This document shows, piece by piece, positions 1-8,903 of a stretch of DNA of 64,000 bases. The stretch is from assembly GCF_900095305.1 (NCBI RefSeq), contig NZ_FMDO01000028.1, positions 62,001-126,000 on the forward strand, in the 5' to 3' direction. The notes below the pieces were generated by a model, which worked only from the letters and a program-made list of their open reading frames with translations, was not told the origin of the DNA and ran no database searches. How positions within the stretch are numbered: position 1 is the first letter of the stretch; each line of letters begins with the position of its first letter. Origin of the DNA: Proteiniborus sp. DW1 (GTDB lineage Bacteria > Bacillota > Clostridia > Tissierellales > Proteiniboraceae). A program made the translations under genes and the position numbers.

Positions 1-48
1 AGCAAGGTAGGAAAACAATAGAAGACTACTTTAAGGGGGGAAGGAACT

Positions 49-504
49 ATGGATGCCACAATTACTGTTAAGGAACTATTATTGGTAACAGTGTCGCTAG
101 TTATTATAGGATTTGGAATATATCTTATAATTGCCTTGAGAAACCTAAATGGATTGTTAAAGAAGGTAAACCAAATTGTAGATGAGAACGAAAAGGCTGT
201 AAAGAAAACCATAGATAATTTACCAGAAATATGTGAGAATTTAAGCATTATCAGTGTAAAATCAAGAAATATTATAGAAGAAGTTGAACCTGTGATACCT
301 GAAATAGCAGACAATGTTAACTCAATTACTGAAAATGTAAACGATGGTATGGAAATAGCTGTGAGTACAGTAGAAACTGTAGGGGAAAATATCAGTGAAA
401 CAATAGAAGCAATCAGAGATAGCACAGTGGATGCGACTACATACTTAAAGCTAATAGGAGAAGTTGTTAAAGTAATAAAACAAGCAATTACAAAAGAAAG
501 GTAA
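49..504 (+). CDS. Membrane-anchored coiled-coil protein, DUF948-like
   Basis: This 151-residue protein has one N-terminal hydrophobic segment (about residues 8-28) followed by a long hydrophilic, heptad-rich region of Asn/Glu/Ile/Val. It looks like a single-pass membrane protein with a cytoplasmic or periplasmic coiled coil, resembling DUF948-type proteins. No catalytic motif is visible. A ribosome binding site, ggggaagg, lies 5-10 bases before the ATG. A strong terminator follows at 562. The function is unknown, and the family assignment rests on general architecture only. The first 21 bases of the window could be the tail of an upstream gene, but this cannot be shown. Confidence 0.6.
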   Translation: MDATITVKELLLVTVSLVIIGFGIYLIIALRNLNGLLKKVNQIVDENEKAVKKTIDNLPEICENLSIISVKSRNIIEEVEPVIPEIADNVNSITENVNDGMEIAVSTVETVGENISETIEAIRDSTVDATTYLKLIGEVVKVIKQAITKER

Positions 505-561
505 TTTATGTAGGTAGCTAAAATCTTTGATTTTGCACTGTTTACCTATGGAGAGCTCAAT

Positions 562-603
562 AAAAGCCGGCAGAATGCTATTTTATATCTGCTGGCTTTT
601 AGA
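562..603 (+). terminator. Rho-independent terminator
   Basis: The arms aaaagccggcaga and tctgctggctttt form a GC-rich stem ending in a short T run. It sits between the coiled-coil gene and the ModE-like gene and separates the two transcription units. Confidence 0.85.
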
Positions 604-699
604 AACAATAGATCCTATTCCCAAATATTTTTGTTATTGAAATAACAATCTTTCCATGATATAATCCATGAATGAGGTAAAAAGGTGGTATAGGTATTT

Positions 700-1026
700 A
701 TGAATATTGGTTGGAGAATATGGTTAACAAAAGATGAAACTAAGATATTTGGAAAGGGACCCAAAGAGCTTTTGCAAAGAACAGAAAAGATGGGTTCACT
801 TAGAAAAGCAGCTATGTCTATGAATATGTCATACAGCAAGGCTTGGAATCTTATTTCCAACTTAGAAAAATCATTAGGTTTAAAAATACTTGATAAGACA
901 ATAGGGGGGGTAGACGGAGGAAGCTCTAAACTTACACAAGAAGGCAAGATTCTAATAGAGAAGTATGAAGAACTTGAAAAAAAAGTAGAAGAGGCTATCT
1001 TAAAAATTTTTGAAGAAACATTTTAA
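700..1026 (+). CDS. ModE-like winged-helix transcriptional regulator
   Basis: This 108-residue protein matches the N-terminal DNA-binding domain of ModE. Characteristic residues are GKGPKELL near 20, the helix-turn-helix with AAMSMNMSYSKAWNLI at about 38-53, a wing of GGVDGGSSKLT at about 68-78, and a C-terminal helix. The molybdate-binding MOP/TOBE domains of full-length ModE (about 260 residues) are absent, so it is a single-domain form common in clostridia. It lies just upstream of modA, and a ModE-like palindrome lies between them, so it probably controls molybdate uptake. How it would sense molybdate without a MOP domain is not visible. Confidence 0.8.
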   Translation: MNIGWRIWLTKDETKIFGKGPKELLQRTEKMGSLRKAAMSMNMSYSKAWNLISNLEKSLGLKILDKTIGGVDGGSSKLTQEGKILIEKYEELEKKVEEAILKIFEETF

Positions 1027-1039
1027 ATTTTTTTGGCAT

Positions 1040-1063
1040 CGTTATATTGATAAAAACATAACG
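1040..1063. promoter_or_regulatory. Putative ModE-type operator
   Basis: The inverted repeat CGTTAT, 12 bases, ATAACG lies between the ModE-like gene and modA. It resembles the known E. coli ModE site, whose half-sites are CGTTATAT and ATATAACG-like. The position 65 bases before modA and the adjacent regulator gene support the call. Binding is inferred. Confidence 0.55.
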
Positions 1064-1127
1064 CTGCTTAAGAAGTACCTGATTTGCGGGGTAAAGAATA
1101 AATATAATGAAGTGGAGATGTAGACTT

Positions 1128-1964
1128 ATGAAAAAAGTGATAGTATTATTATTAGTATTTACATTGGCTTTTGGCCTTTATGGATGTACTAGTAACAGTT
1201 CAGATGGAAGTAAGCAAGGAGACAATGTTGCTCAAGATCAAAATATTAGTCAAAAGGAGAGCAACAATTTAGTAGAGCTTACTATAAGTGCAGCTGCAAG
1301 TTTGACAGAGGCTTATGGTGAAATAAAAGAATTATATGAGTCAGAAAAGGGAATAAGGTTGATATTTAACTTTGGTGCATCAGGAACTCTTCAGAAGCAA
1401 ATTGAGGAAGGAGCAGAAGTAGATGTTTTTGTATCTGCAGGTAAGAAGCAAATGGATGCTCTTGAGGAACAGGATTTAATAATAAAAGATACTAGAGATA
1501 ACATATACAGAAATGAACTAGCCCTTTTAGTGGCTAAGGAATACAAGGACCAAATAAAAACTATAAATGATATAGTAGGTACTGACCTAAAAATTAGCAT
1601 AGGTGTGCCGGAGACAGTTCCTGCAGGACAATATGCAAAAGATGCATTAGTATACCTGGAAGTTTGGAATCAGCTTGAACCAAATATAGTATACGGAAAA
1701 GATGTAAGCCAAGTACTTACATATGTAGACAAAGGCGAGGTAGCAGCTGGTATAGTTTTTAGCTCTGACTCAGTGAGAGCAAAGGAAAGCTATTTAGCAG
1801 AGATTTTTCCAGAGGAGACTCATACTCCAATTGTATATCCAGCAGCTATAGTTTCATCCACTAAAAACAAAGAAGCTAGCTTAGATTTTTTACAATATTT
1901 AAAAACAGGCAAAGCAAAAGAAATCCTAGAAAGGTACGGATTTAGAATATACATAGAGGAATAG
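1128..1964 (+). CDS. modA: Molybdate ABC transporter substrate-binding lipoprotein
   Basis: ModA is the extracellular receptor that captures molybdate or tungstate for the ModBC importer. The N-terminus is a lipoprotein signal with lipobox FGLYGC (Cys20), then a low-complexity linker. The mature domain carries the family signatures SAAASLTEA, FGASGTLQKQIEEGAEVDVFVSA and VPAGQYA. The ATG at 1128 is chosen over one at 1107 because the signal peptide begins there. Ten bases separate the stop from the modB ATG, so the two are translationally linked. The likely role is to supply molybdenum for the hydroxylase encoded at 10.4-14.0 kb. Confidence 0.93.
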   Translation: MKKVIVLLLVFTLAFGLYGCTSNSSDGSKQGDNVAQDQNISQKESNNLVELTISAAASLTEAYGEIKELYESEKGIRLIFNFGASGTLQKQIEEGAEVDVFVSAGKKQMDALEEQDLIIKDTRDNIYRNELALLVAKEYKDQIKTINDIVGTDLKISIGVPETVPAGQYAKDALVYLEVWNQLEPNIVYGKDVSQVLTYVDKGEVAAGIVFSSDSVRAKESYLAEIFPEETHTPIVYPAAIVSSTKNKEASLDFLQYLKTGKAKEILERYGFRIYIEE

Positions 1965-1973
1965 GTGAACAAA

Positions 1974-2630
1974 ATGATACTAAGCCCTATAATAATATCC
2001 ATTAGAGTTGCAATAATATCTACAGTTATTACATTGATAATAGGTGTATTTTTGTCAAGATTAACTACTAAATATAACTTTAGAGGTAAGGATATACTAG
2101 AAGTAGTTCTCCTATTGCCTATGATACTGCCACCTTCTGTTGTTGGCTATGGGCTGTTAATATTAATAGGGAAAAGAGGAGTTATAGGAAAACTATTATA
2201 TGATATTTTTGGATTAAGGCTTATTTTTACCTGGGTAGCAGCTTGTATAGCTGCTACTATAGTTTCTCTTCCTTTAATGTATCAAAGTTGCAAGAGTGCA
2301 TTTTTAAAGGTTGATCCTTGTTTAGAAGAAGCGGCTTGGTCATTAGGAGCAAGCAAAAGAAAAGTATTTTGGAAGATTAGTGTTCCCCTTGCTTTGCCAG
2401 GTATACTAAGTGGAATAATTCTAGCCTTTGCTAGGTCTTTAGGCGAGTTTGGAGCTACACTAATGGTAGCAGGCAATATACCAGGTAAAACCCAAAACAT
2501 ACCATTAGCGATATATTATGCCGTAGAAGTGGGAGATACTAAAACTGCAAACATTTTATTAGGCATAGTTGTGTTATTTAGCTTTGCTGTGGTATATGGC
2601 GTGAATAGATGGACAAAGAATCAAGGATAA
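1974..2630 (+). CDS. modB: Molybdate ABC transporter permease
   Basis: ModB is the integral membrane subunit of the molybdate importer. It has about five hydrophobic segments. The EAA loop, EEAAWSLGASKRKVFWKISVP at about residues 118-138, contacts the ATPase, and the Mo-type GEFGATLMVAGNIPG follows. The length (about 218 residues) is normal. ATG 1974 is preferred because ataggtga lies just before it; a GTG at 1965 is possible. The usual third gene, modC (the ATPase), is not present. A tRNA gene follows directly, so the ATPase must come from elsewhere or be shared. Confidence 0.93.
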   Translation: MILSPIIISIRVAIISTVITLIIGVFLSRLTTKYNFRGKDILEVVLLLPMILPPSVVGYGLLILIGKRGVIGKLLYDIFGLRLIFTWVAACIAATIVSLPLMYQSCKSAFLKVDPCLEEAAWSLGASKRKVFWKISVPLALPGILSGIILAFARSLGEFGATLMVAGNIPGKTQNIPLAIYYAVEVGDTKTANILLGIVVLFSFAVVYGVNRWTKNQG

Positions 2631-2640
2631 AATTTACGGT

Positions 2641-2669
2641 TTGACATTTATTTGTTTTTAAGCTATAAT
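2641..2669 (+). promoter_or_regulatory. Consensus sigma-70 promoter for tRNA-Ser
   Basis: There is a perfect TTGACA at 2641-2646, a 17-base spacer and a perfect TATAAT at 2664-2669. It lies 33 bases before tRNA-Ser. It is one of the few perfect consensus promoters in the window, as expected for stable RNA genes. Confidence 0.85.
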
Positions 2670-2701
2670 ATAAATCTGTTGAGTATTAATAAAAATCATT
2701 T

Positions 2702-2794
2702 GGAGAGATGGCCGAGTCTGGCTGAAGGCGCTCGCCTGGAAAGCGGGTAGACGGCTAAACCGTCTCGCGGGTTCGAATCCCGCTCTCTCCGCCA
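2702..2794 (+). tRNA. tRNA-Ser (anticodon GGA)
   Basis: The sequence folds as a class II tRNA with a long variable arm. The acceptor arms are ggagaga and tctctcc, and the CCA end is encoded. The anticodon loop ctGGAaa reads UCC/UCU, and the T arm has gttcgaatcc. The SRP RNA follows 11 bases downstream, an arrangement similar to the Ser-tRNA/scr neighbourhood of Bacillus. Confidence 0.95.
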
Positions 2795-2805
2795 ATATAA
2801 ATTTT

Positions 2806-3072
2806 GTCGTGCTAGATGGGGAGGTAGCGGTGCCCTATAACCTGCAACCCGCTATAGCAGGATTGAAGTCCCGGCCCAGGCATCCTATTGTGGGGTCTGC
2901 CCTAGGAAAGTGATGTTGACGATTGGGTCTTGCGCAACGGAAATTCATGAACCCCGTCAGATCCGGAAGGAAGCAGCGGTAAGTGAACACTTCTGTGTGC
3001 CGCAGGGGAGCCTAATCCGAGTTAACTGCTTAGGTAACGCTTGTAGTAGTATGTCAAAGCTGGGTGCACGAC
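2806..3072 (+). ncRNA. ffs: Signal recognition particle RNA (large, Alu-domain type)
   Basis: This 267-nucleotide RNA is the 6S-type SRP RNA of spore-forming Firmicutes. The ends pair (gtcgtgc with gcacgac). The conserved Ffh-binding helix 8 region is seen around 2962-3010, with ccgtcagatccggaaggaag and agcagcggtaag. The 5' part, with gggaggtagcggtgccctat and taacctgc, matches the Alu domain. The RNA acts with Ffh in co-translational membrane targeting. A reading frame within it (from 2910) is not a gene. Confidence 0.93.
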
Positions 3073-3074
3073 TT

Positions 3075-3113
3075 AAAAAATATAGACTATGGCTTCATAG
3101 TCTATATTTTTTT
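3075..3113 (+). terminator. Terminator of SRP RNA
   Basis: A perfect 14-base stem (aaatatagactatg and catagtctatattt) with loop gctt ends in seven T residues. It lies directly after the SRP RNA 3' end. Confidence 0.92.
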
Positions 3114-3272
3114 GTATATAACACTATAAATAAAAAAGAGGATTTTCTCAATAATTGTAGAATAAATATAAATCGTAATGAATAAAATCTATTGAGGGAA
3201 GTCAGCCATTTTCTGAATTTTAGTTTTTTTTGTTTTACAGACCTAAATATTACAAGACAGTAGGTGGCATCT

Positions 3273-5942
3273 ATGCTTTTAAGTTCTTATAAAAAGAAAC
3301 TAATAGGTTTGTTTACTTTAATAGCACTAGTACCAATTATTCTATTTTCCTTCAGCGTATATAATAGGATAAATACTTACATAATTGACGAAAATCTAAA
3401 AGCAAAAACGAGCTTTATAACTAACGAGGCTGAAAAGATTAATGTTTGGTTTATGTCTAATGCTGAAAAAGTAAGCGACATAGCGTCTTGTTATCCCTTC
3501 ATAAAATCTCTTATGAATGAAGTAGATGGAGATAGAAAAGTTAATGAATATCTCGCATCACAGCTAAAGTCTTCTAAAGAAGTAATCAATTTAAGGCTAG
3601 TCTTGACAGGTTCAAAAGAATATTCATCTAATGGGGATTATTCTATTCAAAATCCTAGATCTAAGTCAGATTATTTAGATGCGTTACATAATAAAGAATT
3701 GACATGGACTATGCAGGAACAATCTAATGATACACCTATTATTACTGCTTCAGCTCCTCTATATAATACAAGTGGGCAAATTGAGGGTGTAGTATTAGTT
3801 GATTTTAGCGTTAATAAAATTTTAAACAAGATTAGGGAAATAAATAAAGAATATAATTACACTAAATATGTCGTAACTAGTCAAGGCAAGGTGTTAAATG
3901 TTTATGGAGAAGAAAAACTAAGAACAGAAGAGAACTACAAAGACTTTGAAAATAAAATATCAACCTTAGTATCTAAATCAATAAGTACATATACAGGAAG
4001 AGGACGTGTTCCTCTTGACAAGAATTATATGGTGTTTTATTCTACTATTCCTTCAATAGGGTGGAAGATATTAACCTTAGTACCTAGACAAGCAATATTT
4101 GATAGTTTAAGTGTATTAATTAAAGATATAGCTTTTATAACCTCTATTACCTTAATATCTTTAGTAGTATTTGCTACGTTGTTTTCAAGAATGTTCTCAA
4201 ATCCATTAGTGAAGCTAAAAAATGGAGCAATAGAAATACAGAATGGAAACTATGATTATAAGTTTGATATAAAAAAAGAAGATGAGTTTGGACAAGTAGC
4301 AATGGCCTTTAATGCAATGGCAGCAAAGTTAAAAGAGTCATATGAAGAATTAAACGACAATAATATTATGTTGATGGAAACTAATGAGCAATTACAGGAA
4401 ATAAATATGGAATTAGAAGCTTCATATGCTCAACTAAAGGCAGCTATTGATCAATTAGATGAATCAGAGCAAAGATTTAGAACTCTTCTAGGAAATATAG
4501 ATGAACTAGTATGGATTATGGATAGGAATCTAAACATAACATTTACCAATGATCAAGTTGAGTCAATATTGATGATAAGCAAGGAGCGGTTCTTAGGAAG
4601 AAATCTAAATGAGCTAATAAATTATGTTGTTGGAGACGGAGAGGTATTTTTAAATGATTTTATTGAAACTGATCTAAAAAACCGAGTGATATGTATTTCT
4701 CATAGCAAAAAGGATGGCATAATAGCAGAAGTAAGCACAAAAAGGGTATATGAAAACAATAAGTTAGTCGCAATACATGGCATCATAAGGGATATAACTG
4801 AAAGAAAGATGATGGAAGAAAGTATAATTAAAAGAAATGAAGAGCTAGTAGTCATAAATAGAGTTAGTAGAGGGTTGACTACTGCTATGAACATAGACAC
4901 TCTTATGCAAAGAGCAGTAGAAGGTATTATTAGACTTATGAACATATCTTTATGTACTATTAGACTATTAGAAGACGATAAGTTAGTTCTAAAAGCATTT
5001 GCAGGAGAATTATCAGACCTAGTAGTTAAAAAACCTATTCCAGTAGACGAAGATGAAGTGGGACAGGTAGTTGAGACAGGTAAGATTCAAATACTCGAAA
5101 TTAACAAAAATTATAATAAGAGCAAATTTTCGGCTAATATAGTTGACTCAAAGAAGGTAAGCTTTCTTAGTGTACTTCCAATTAAAGCAAGAGGTAAAGT
5201 TCGAGGAATAATGATAGTAGGTAGTAAAAGTAAACCTGATAAGGGAGAGTTTAATGTTTTAGCCTCTATCAGTAATCAAGTAGCCTTAATTACTGAAAAT
5301 ATTAGCTTGTATCAAGGGTTGAAGGATAATTACTTAAAAACTATAGAAACGCTGGCAGCTGCCATAGAAGCTAAGGATGAATATACAGAAGGTCATTCTA
5401 ATAGGGTTTCTAAATATAGTCTTGAAATAGCCAAATACATGGGTATGCCTAAAAAGTTCTGTGAGGAAATTGAGGTGGCTGGCATATTACATGATGTAGG
5501 GAAAATAGGAATTAAAGATGGGGTGCTTTCAAAGCCAGGAAGACTAACTGAAAGAGAATATGAAATGATTAGAAGACATCCTATGATAGGTAGTAAGATA
5601 CTAGAAAGTGTAGGTTTCTCAGAAACCATTATGAATGCTATTAAGTTTCATCATAAAAGGTATGACCTAAAAGGCTACCCTCAAGAGGTCTATATAGATG
5701 AATTGCCATTAGAAGCTGCAATTATAGGTGTTGCAGATGCCTTCGATGCAATGACAACAAGTAGATCATATAGAAATGCTATAACTGTAGAAGCTGCCAT
5801 TAATGAACTTATTAAAAGCAAGGGAACACAGTTTAACCCTTATATAGTTGACATAATGGTTGATATATATAGGAGAAATAGGGATGTAATAGAGTCTATA
5901 ATGCAAACTGATATAACATTTGAAGGCACCAGTCTAGCTTAA
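3273..5942 (+). CDS. Membrane sensor with dCache, HAMP, PAS, GAF and HD-GYP domains
   Basis: This large (about 889 residues) putative cyclic-di-GMP phosphodiesterase has two membrane segments (about 11-33 and 285-308) bracketing an extracellular dCache-like domain. A HAMP domain (308-360), coiled coil, PAS domain (about 405-520) and GAF domain (about 535-670) follow, and then a C-terminal HD-GYP domain. The catalytic motifs are present: HDVGKIG (His740, Asp741), HHKRYDLKGYP (GYP at 801-803) and DAFDAMT. It should hydrolyse c-di-GMP in response to an extracellular ligand. ATG 3273 is preferred, with aggtgg five bases upstream. The gene stands alone, ending in its own terminator. Confidence 0.88.
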   Translation: MLLSSYKKKLIGLFTLIALVPIILFSFSVYNRINTYIIDENLKAKTSFITNEAEKINVWFMSNAEKVSDIASCYPFIKSLMNEVDGDRKVNEYLASQLKSSKEVINLRLVLTGSKEYSSNGDYSIQNPRSKSDYLDALHNKELTWTMQEQSNDTPIITASAPLYNTSGQIEGVVLVDFSVNKILNKIREINKEYNYTKYVVTSQGKVLNVYGEEKLRTEENYKDFENKISTLVSKSISTYTGRGRVPLDKNYMVFYSTIPSIGWKILTLVPRQAIFDSLSVLIKDIAFITSITLISLVVFATLFSRMFSNPLVKLKNGAIEIQNGNYDYKFDIKKEDEFGQVAMAFNAMAAKLKESYEELNDNNIMLMETNEQLQEINMELEASYAQLKAAIDQLDESEQRFRTLLGNIDELVWIMDRNLNITFTNDQVESILMISKERFLGRNLNELINYVVGDGEVFLNDFIETDLKNRVICISHSKKDGIIAEVSTKRVYENNKLVAIHGIIRDITERKMMEESIIKRNEELVVINRVSRGLTTAMNIDTLMQRAVEGIIRLMNISLCTIRLLEDDKLVLKAFAGELSDLVVKKPIPVDEDEVGQVVETGKIQILEINKNYNKSKFSANIVDSKKVSFLSVLPIKARGKVRGIMIVGSKSKPDKGEFNVLASISNQVALITENISLYQGLKDNYLKTIETLAAAIEAKDEYTEGHSNRVSKYSLEIAKYMGMPKKFCEEIEVAGILHDVGKIGIKDGVLSKPGRLTEREYEMIRRHPMIGSKILESVGFSETIMNAIKFHHKRYDLKGYPQEVYIDELPLEAAIIGVADAFDAMTTSRSYRNAITVEAAINELIKSKGTQFNPYIVDIMVDIYRRNRDVIESIMQTDITFEGTSLA

Positions 5943-5957
5943 TTGCTGGACTTTTTT
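5931..5957 (+). terminator. Terminator overlapping the HD-GYP stop codon
   Basis: agtctagc pairs with gctggact (one wobble) around loop ttaatt and is followed by TTTTTT. The stem includes the stop codon at 5940-5942. Confidence 0.8.
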
Positions 5958-6021
5958 CTTTATTTATGTTTCAATAAAAATACGAATGAAGGATTAATTC
6001 AATTTATAGAGGGGATATTTT

Positions 6022-7953
6022 ATGAAAGTAAAACGGAAAATTTCATATTTTAAGAAGTCTTTCATTGTAACTCTATTAACTTTAATTATTTTGGGTCTTG
6101 GAAGACCTGCATTAGCAGCTAGAACAGAGGTTATAGTTCTTCAACTTAGATGGAATCACCAATACCAATTTGCTGGCTATTATGCTGCTAAGTGGCTTGG
6201 GTATTATGCTAGGGAAGGGTTAGCAGTTGAAATAAGGCCTGCTTATGATGAACAAGGAAATATATTAAATGCCATTACTGAAGTATCAGAGGGAAGAGCA
6301 GATTTTGGAGTAGGAGCTAGCGATATACTTATTGCTCAGGATAAGGGGATAGATTTAAGCGTAGTGTCCTCAGTTTTTCAAAGAAGTGCAGTAGGATTTT
6401 ATATGAGTGAGGAGTTGCCATTCAAATCATTGGCAGATTTAGTAGATTTCAAGGTAGGTAGAAGAGAAAATGACCTTTTAGATTTAGAGTTCCAAGCTAT
6501 GCTTTTGAAGGAGGGAATTAATCCTAGCAGGTTGCCTTTGATAAGCGAAGGTGAGGACTTTACAATATATGACATAGTTTCTGGTAAATATGATATTGTA
6601 CCAGGATACCTAGGAGGAGAAATAGAATACTTTGCTCATAAGAACAACATAGGGATAAAATCAATAAAGCCAATAGATTATGGAGTAGACTTTTATGGAG
6701 ACTCATTATTTACTAAAAGAAGCCTTGCCCTAAATAATCCAGAGCTAGTAGAAAAGTTTAGAAGAGCAAGCATGAAGGGTTGGGAATATGCATTAGAAAA
6801 TCCAGAAGAAATAATAGATAGAATGTCTAAGGAATTATTTAAATATGATGAAGGAACTATTGAAGACTTTACTGAATATAACAGATTCCAAGCTGATAAA
6901 TTAAAGGAACTTACTCTATATCCTGTAGTAGATATAGGAAACATCAATCCTCATAGGTGGAAACAAATGCATGAAACATTAAGTGAGCTTGATATTGTAA
7001 AGAACAAGATAGATATAAATGCATTTATATTTGATTATGAGAAGTTAATGGATGAGAGAAATCAAAATACCATAGAAACTCTAATCAAATTTTTAGGAGC
7101 TTCTTTATTGCTTTCAATTGTGCTATTCTTTGTCAACCTATCTATAAAGAATAATATGCTCAAGAAAGAGATAGAAGAAAGAAAAAAAGCAGAAAATATG
7201 TTCAGGAAAGAGTTTGAGGAAAACAAGAGAAAAGAAGGGTTACTAATCCACAAAGCCAAGCAGGCTGCTATGGGCGAAATGATAGCAAATATCGCTCACC
7301 AATGGAGACAGCCACTAAACACCTTAGGATTAATATTAGCCAATATAGGAGATGCATATGAGTATAATGAGTTGAATAAGGAATACTTAAATGCATCTAT
7401 TCAAAAATCAAAAAATATTATAAATCAAATGTCAAATACAATAGATGACTTTAGATATTTCCTTAGCCCAGTAGATGAACAAGAGGAGTTCTATGTAAAT
7501 GATAGGGTAAAATATATAATTGACTTGCTTGAAGAAAACCTTAGGTTTAATGATATAAAAGTCATACTAGAAAGAGTTGAAATGGTCAAAAGCTATGGCA
7601 CTAAGAATCAGTATTCTCAAGCAATCTTTAGTATCATAAACAACTCTATAGATGCTTTATCATCAATAGATAAAGATAATAAAGAAATTAGAATTTCCAT
7701 TTACTCTGAAGAAGATATGGCAGTTGTTGAGATTATAGATAATGGAGGAGGTATATCAAAGGAAATAGAAGACAAAATATTTGATGTATACTTTACAACT
7801 AAAACAGAATCAGGCGGGACAGGACTTGGACTTTATATAGTAAAGATTATTGTCGAGGATAGAATGAAAGGGAAAGTAGAGTGGGCTAACACTGGTGACG
7901 GTGTATATATGAAGATATCTATTCCGAAAGATAGGAGAGATGAAAATGAATAA
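6022..7953 (+). CDS. Histidine kinase with extracellular NMT1/THI5-like ligand-binding domain
   Basis: A signal peptide (about residues 1-34) precedes a periplasmic-binding-protein domain of the NMT1/THI5 type (about 38-330, beginning LRWNHQYQFAGYYAAKWLGY). This domain family commonly binds pyrimidines or related small molecules. One membrane segment (about 355-375) and a coiled coil lead to a kinase core. The core has H-box IANIAHQWRQPL (His426), N-box FSIINNSIDAL, DNGGGIS and GGTGLGLYIVK. It is a transmembrane sensor kinase. Its stop overlaps the start of the downstream response regulator, so the two form a cognate pair. The ligand is unknown; the purine genes downstream suggest a nucleobase-like signal, which is inference. 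Confidence 0.88.
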   Translation: MKVKRKISYFKKSFIVTLLTLIILGLGRPALAARTEVIVLQLRWNHQYQFAGYYAAKWLGYYAREGLAVEIRPAYDEQGNILNAITEVSEGRADFGVGASDILIAQDKGIDLSVVSSVFQRSAVGFYMSEELPFKSLADLVDFKVGRRENDLLDLEFQAMLLKEGINPSRLPLISEGEDFTIYDIVSGKYDIVPGYLGGEIEYFAHKNNIGIKSIKPIDYGVDFYGDSLFTKRSLALNNPELVEKFRRASMKGWEYALENPEEIIDRMSKELFKYDEGTIEDFTEYNRFQADKLKELTLYPVVDIGNINPHRWKQMHETLSELDIVKNKIDINAFIFDYEKLMDERNQNTIETLIKFLGASLLLSIVLFFVNLSIKNNMLKKEIEERKKAENMFRKEFEENKRKEGLLIHKAKQAAMGEMIANIAHQWRQPLNTLGLILANIGDAYEYNELNKEYLNASIQKSKNIINQMSNTIDDFRYFLSPVDEQEEFYVNDRVKYIIDLLEENLRFNDIKVILERVEMVKSYGTKNQYSQAIFSIINNSIDALSSIDKDNKEIRISIYSEEDMAVVEIIDNGGGISKEIEDKIFDVYFTTKTESGGTGLGLYIVKIIVEDRMKGKVEWANTGDGVYMKISIPKDRRDENE

Positions 7954-8728
7954 AAGCAATTCCAATAGTCTATTAAGCAATATAAAGGTACTGTTCGTTG
8001 AAGATGAAGAAAATGCCCGAGAAGAATTATCAAGATTTTTAAAGAGAAGAGTAGGAAAGCTTTATATAGGCAAAAATGGTATGGAAGGTCTTAATTTCAT
8101 TGAATCACACAATCCAGATATGGTAGTAACAGACTTAAAAATGCCTATATTAGATGGGCTAGAGATGATAAAGCGTGCAAGAAATATGGGATATGATGGT
8201 GCAATAATAGTATTATCGGCATTATCAGATAGTGAAACCATACTAAAGGCTGTTGATATAGGAATAGTGAAGTATTTAGTAAAACCTGTAGATACTGATA
8301 AATTAGTTGATACAATGGAGCAACTAGCATCTAGTATATTAAAAAAGAGATTAAAAAAAGTAGTAGTAAGGGATTCTATATTGCTAGATAAAGAAAAAAA
8401 ACAAGAATTAGAACAAAAAATCAAAAGCGAAGTAGCACATTTTATGAAAAGCTATACAGGGAAAGGACCTAAAAATGTACAAGTATTCATTCAAGGGAAT
8501 AATATAGATATAAAAGCTGAAAGTGTTCTTACCCTATTTGAAAATAATCTAATTATTAACAATAGAAATCATAGCCTTGTAGACTATAATAGAAGATTGT
8601 TTTATATGGAAAATAAAGAAATATTAGAAGGGGCTATTGAATCAGTTTTAAATAGTAAGGTTGAGCTTGAGAAGGTAGAGCCAGACTCATTTAATAATTC
8701 AGATTATTTGCTATTCACCTTTATTTAA
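7940..8728 (+). CDS. Response regulator fused to an MpsC/DUF2294-like domain
   Basis: The N-terminal receiver domain (about 14-130) has the acidic patch VEDEEN, phospho-acceptor DLKMP (Asp65), and the switch Ser and Lys (LSAL, KYLVKPVD). Instead of a DNA-binding domain, the C-terminal half (about 155-262) has KSYTGKGPKNVQVFIQGN, VLTLFE and a closing DYLLFTF, resembling DUF2294/MpsC. That family was described in membrane-potential systems of staphylococci. The gene overlaps the NMT1-domain kinase by 14 bases. The output is therefore probably protein-protein interaction rather than DNA binding. The C-terminal assignment is from motif memory. Confidence 0.75.
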   Translation: MKMNKSNSNSLLSNIKVLFVEDEENAREELSRFLKRRVGKLYIGKNGMEGLNFIESHNPDMVVTDLKMPILDGLEMIKRARNMGYDGAIIVLSALSDSETILKAVDIGIVKYLVKPVDTDKLVDTMEQLASSILKKRLKKVVVRDSILLDKEKKQELEQKIKSEVAHFMKSYTGKGPKNVQVFIQGNNIDIKAESVLTLFENNLIINNRNHSLVDYNRRLFYMENKEILEGAIESVLNSKVELEKVEPDSFNNSDYLLFTFI

Positions 8729-8730
8729 CT

Positions 8731-8744
8731 TGAAATCGTTTTCA
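8731..8744. promoter_or_regulatory. Catabolite-responsive element (cre) candidate
   Basis: TGAAATCGTTTTCA matches the known CcpA cre consensus TGWAANCGNTNWCA at every defined position. It lies just after the response-regulator stop, about 310 bases before the purine permease. It probably subjects the purine-oxidation genes to carbon-catabolite control. CcpA binding is inferred. Confidence 0.6.
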
Positions 8745-8769
8745 TTTTATGTTATTATATTGTCATACG

Positions 8770-8822
8770 ATACATAACCAAGGTAGATACGAGATTGTAG
8801 GCTGCTATTGGGTGTATTTTTT
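8770..8822 (+). terminator. Long imperfect hairpin with T tract
   Basis: Paired segments are atacat/gtgtat, ccaa/ttgg and gtag/ctgc, with a purine-rich apical loop (atacgagattgtagg) and six T residues after the stem. It could be the terminator of the kinase-regulator operon or the aptamer/terminator of a leader controlling the purine permease. It does not match the purine riboswitch core I know. Confidence 0.55.
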
Positions 8823-8903
8823 CAAAATATAAATTTATAGTTTTTAGTACAATATAATATTTGCTTGACAAGTTTTAAAGATAACATTAAGTTACGCTTT
8901 AAT

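Noticed and set aside
2910-3185. 91-codon open frame over the SRP RNA
   Set aside because: It lies inside the structured SRP RNA, whose end pairing and conserved helix are clear; no ribosome binding site and no protein family.
8745-8870. Purine riboswitch before the xanthine permease
   Set aside because: The known loop-loop motifs and core residues of the purine aptamer are not present; only a generic hairpin is seen.
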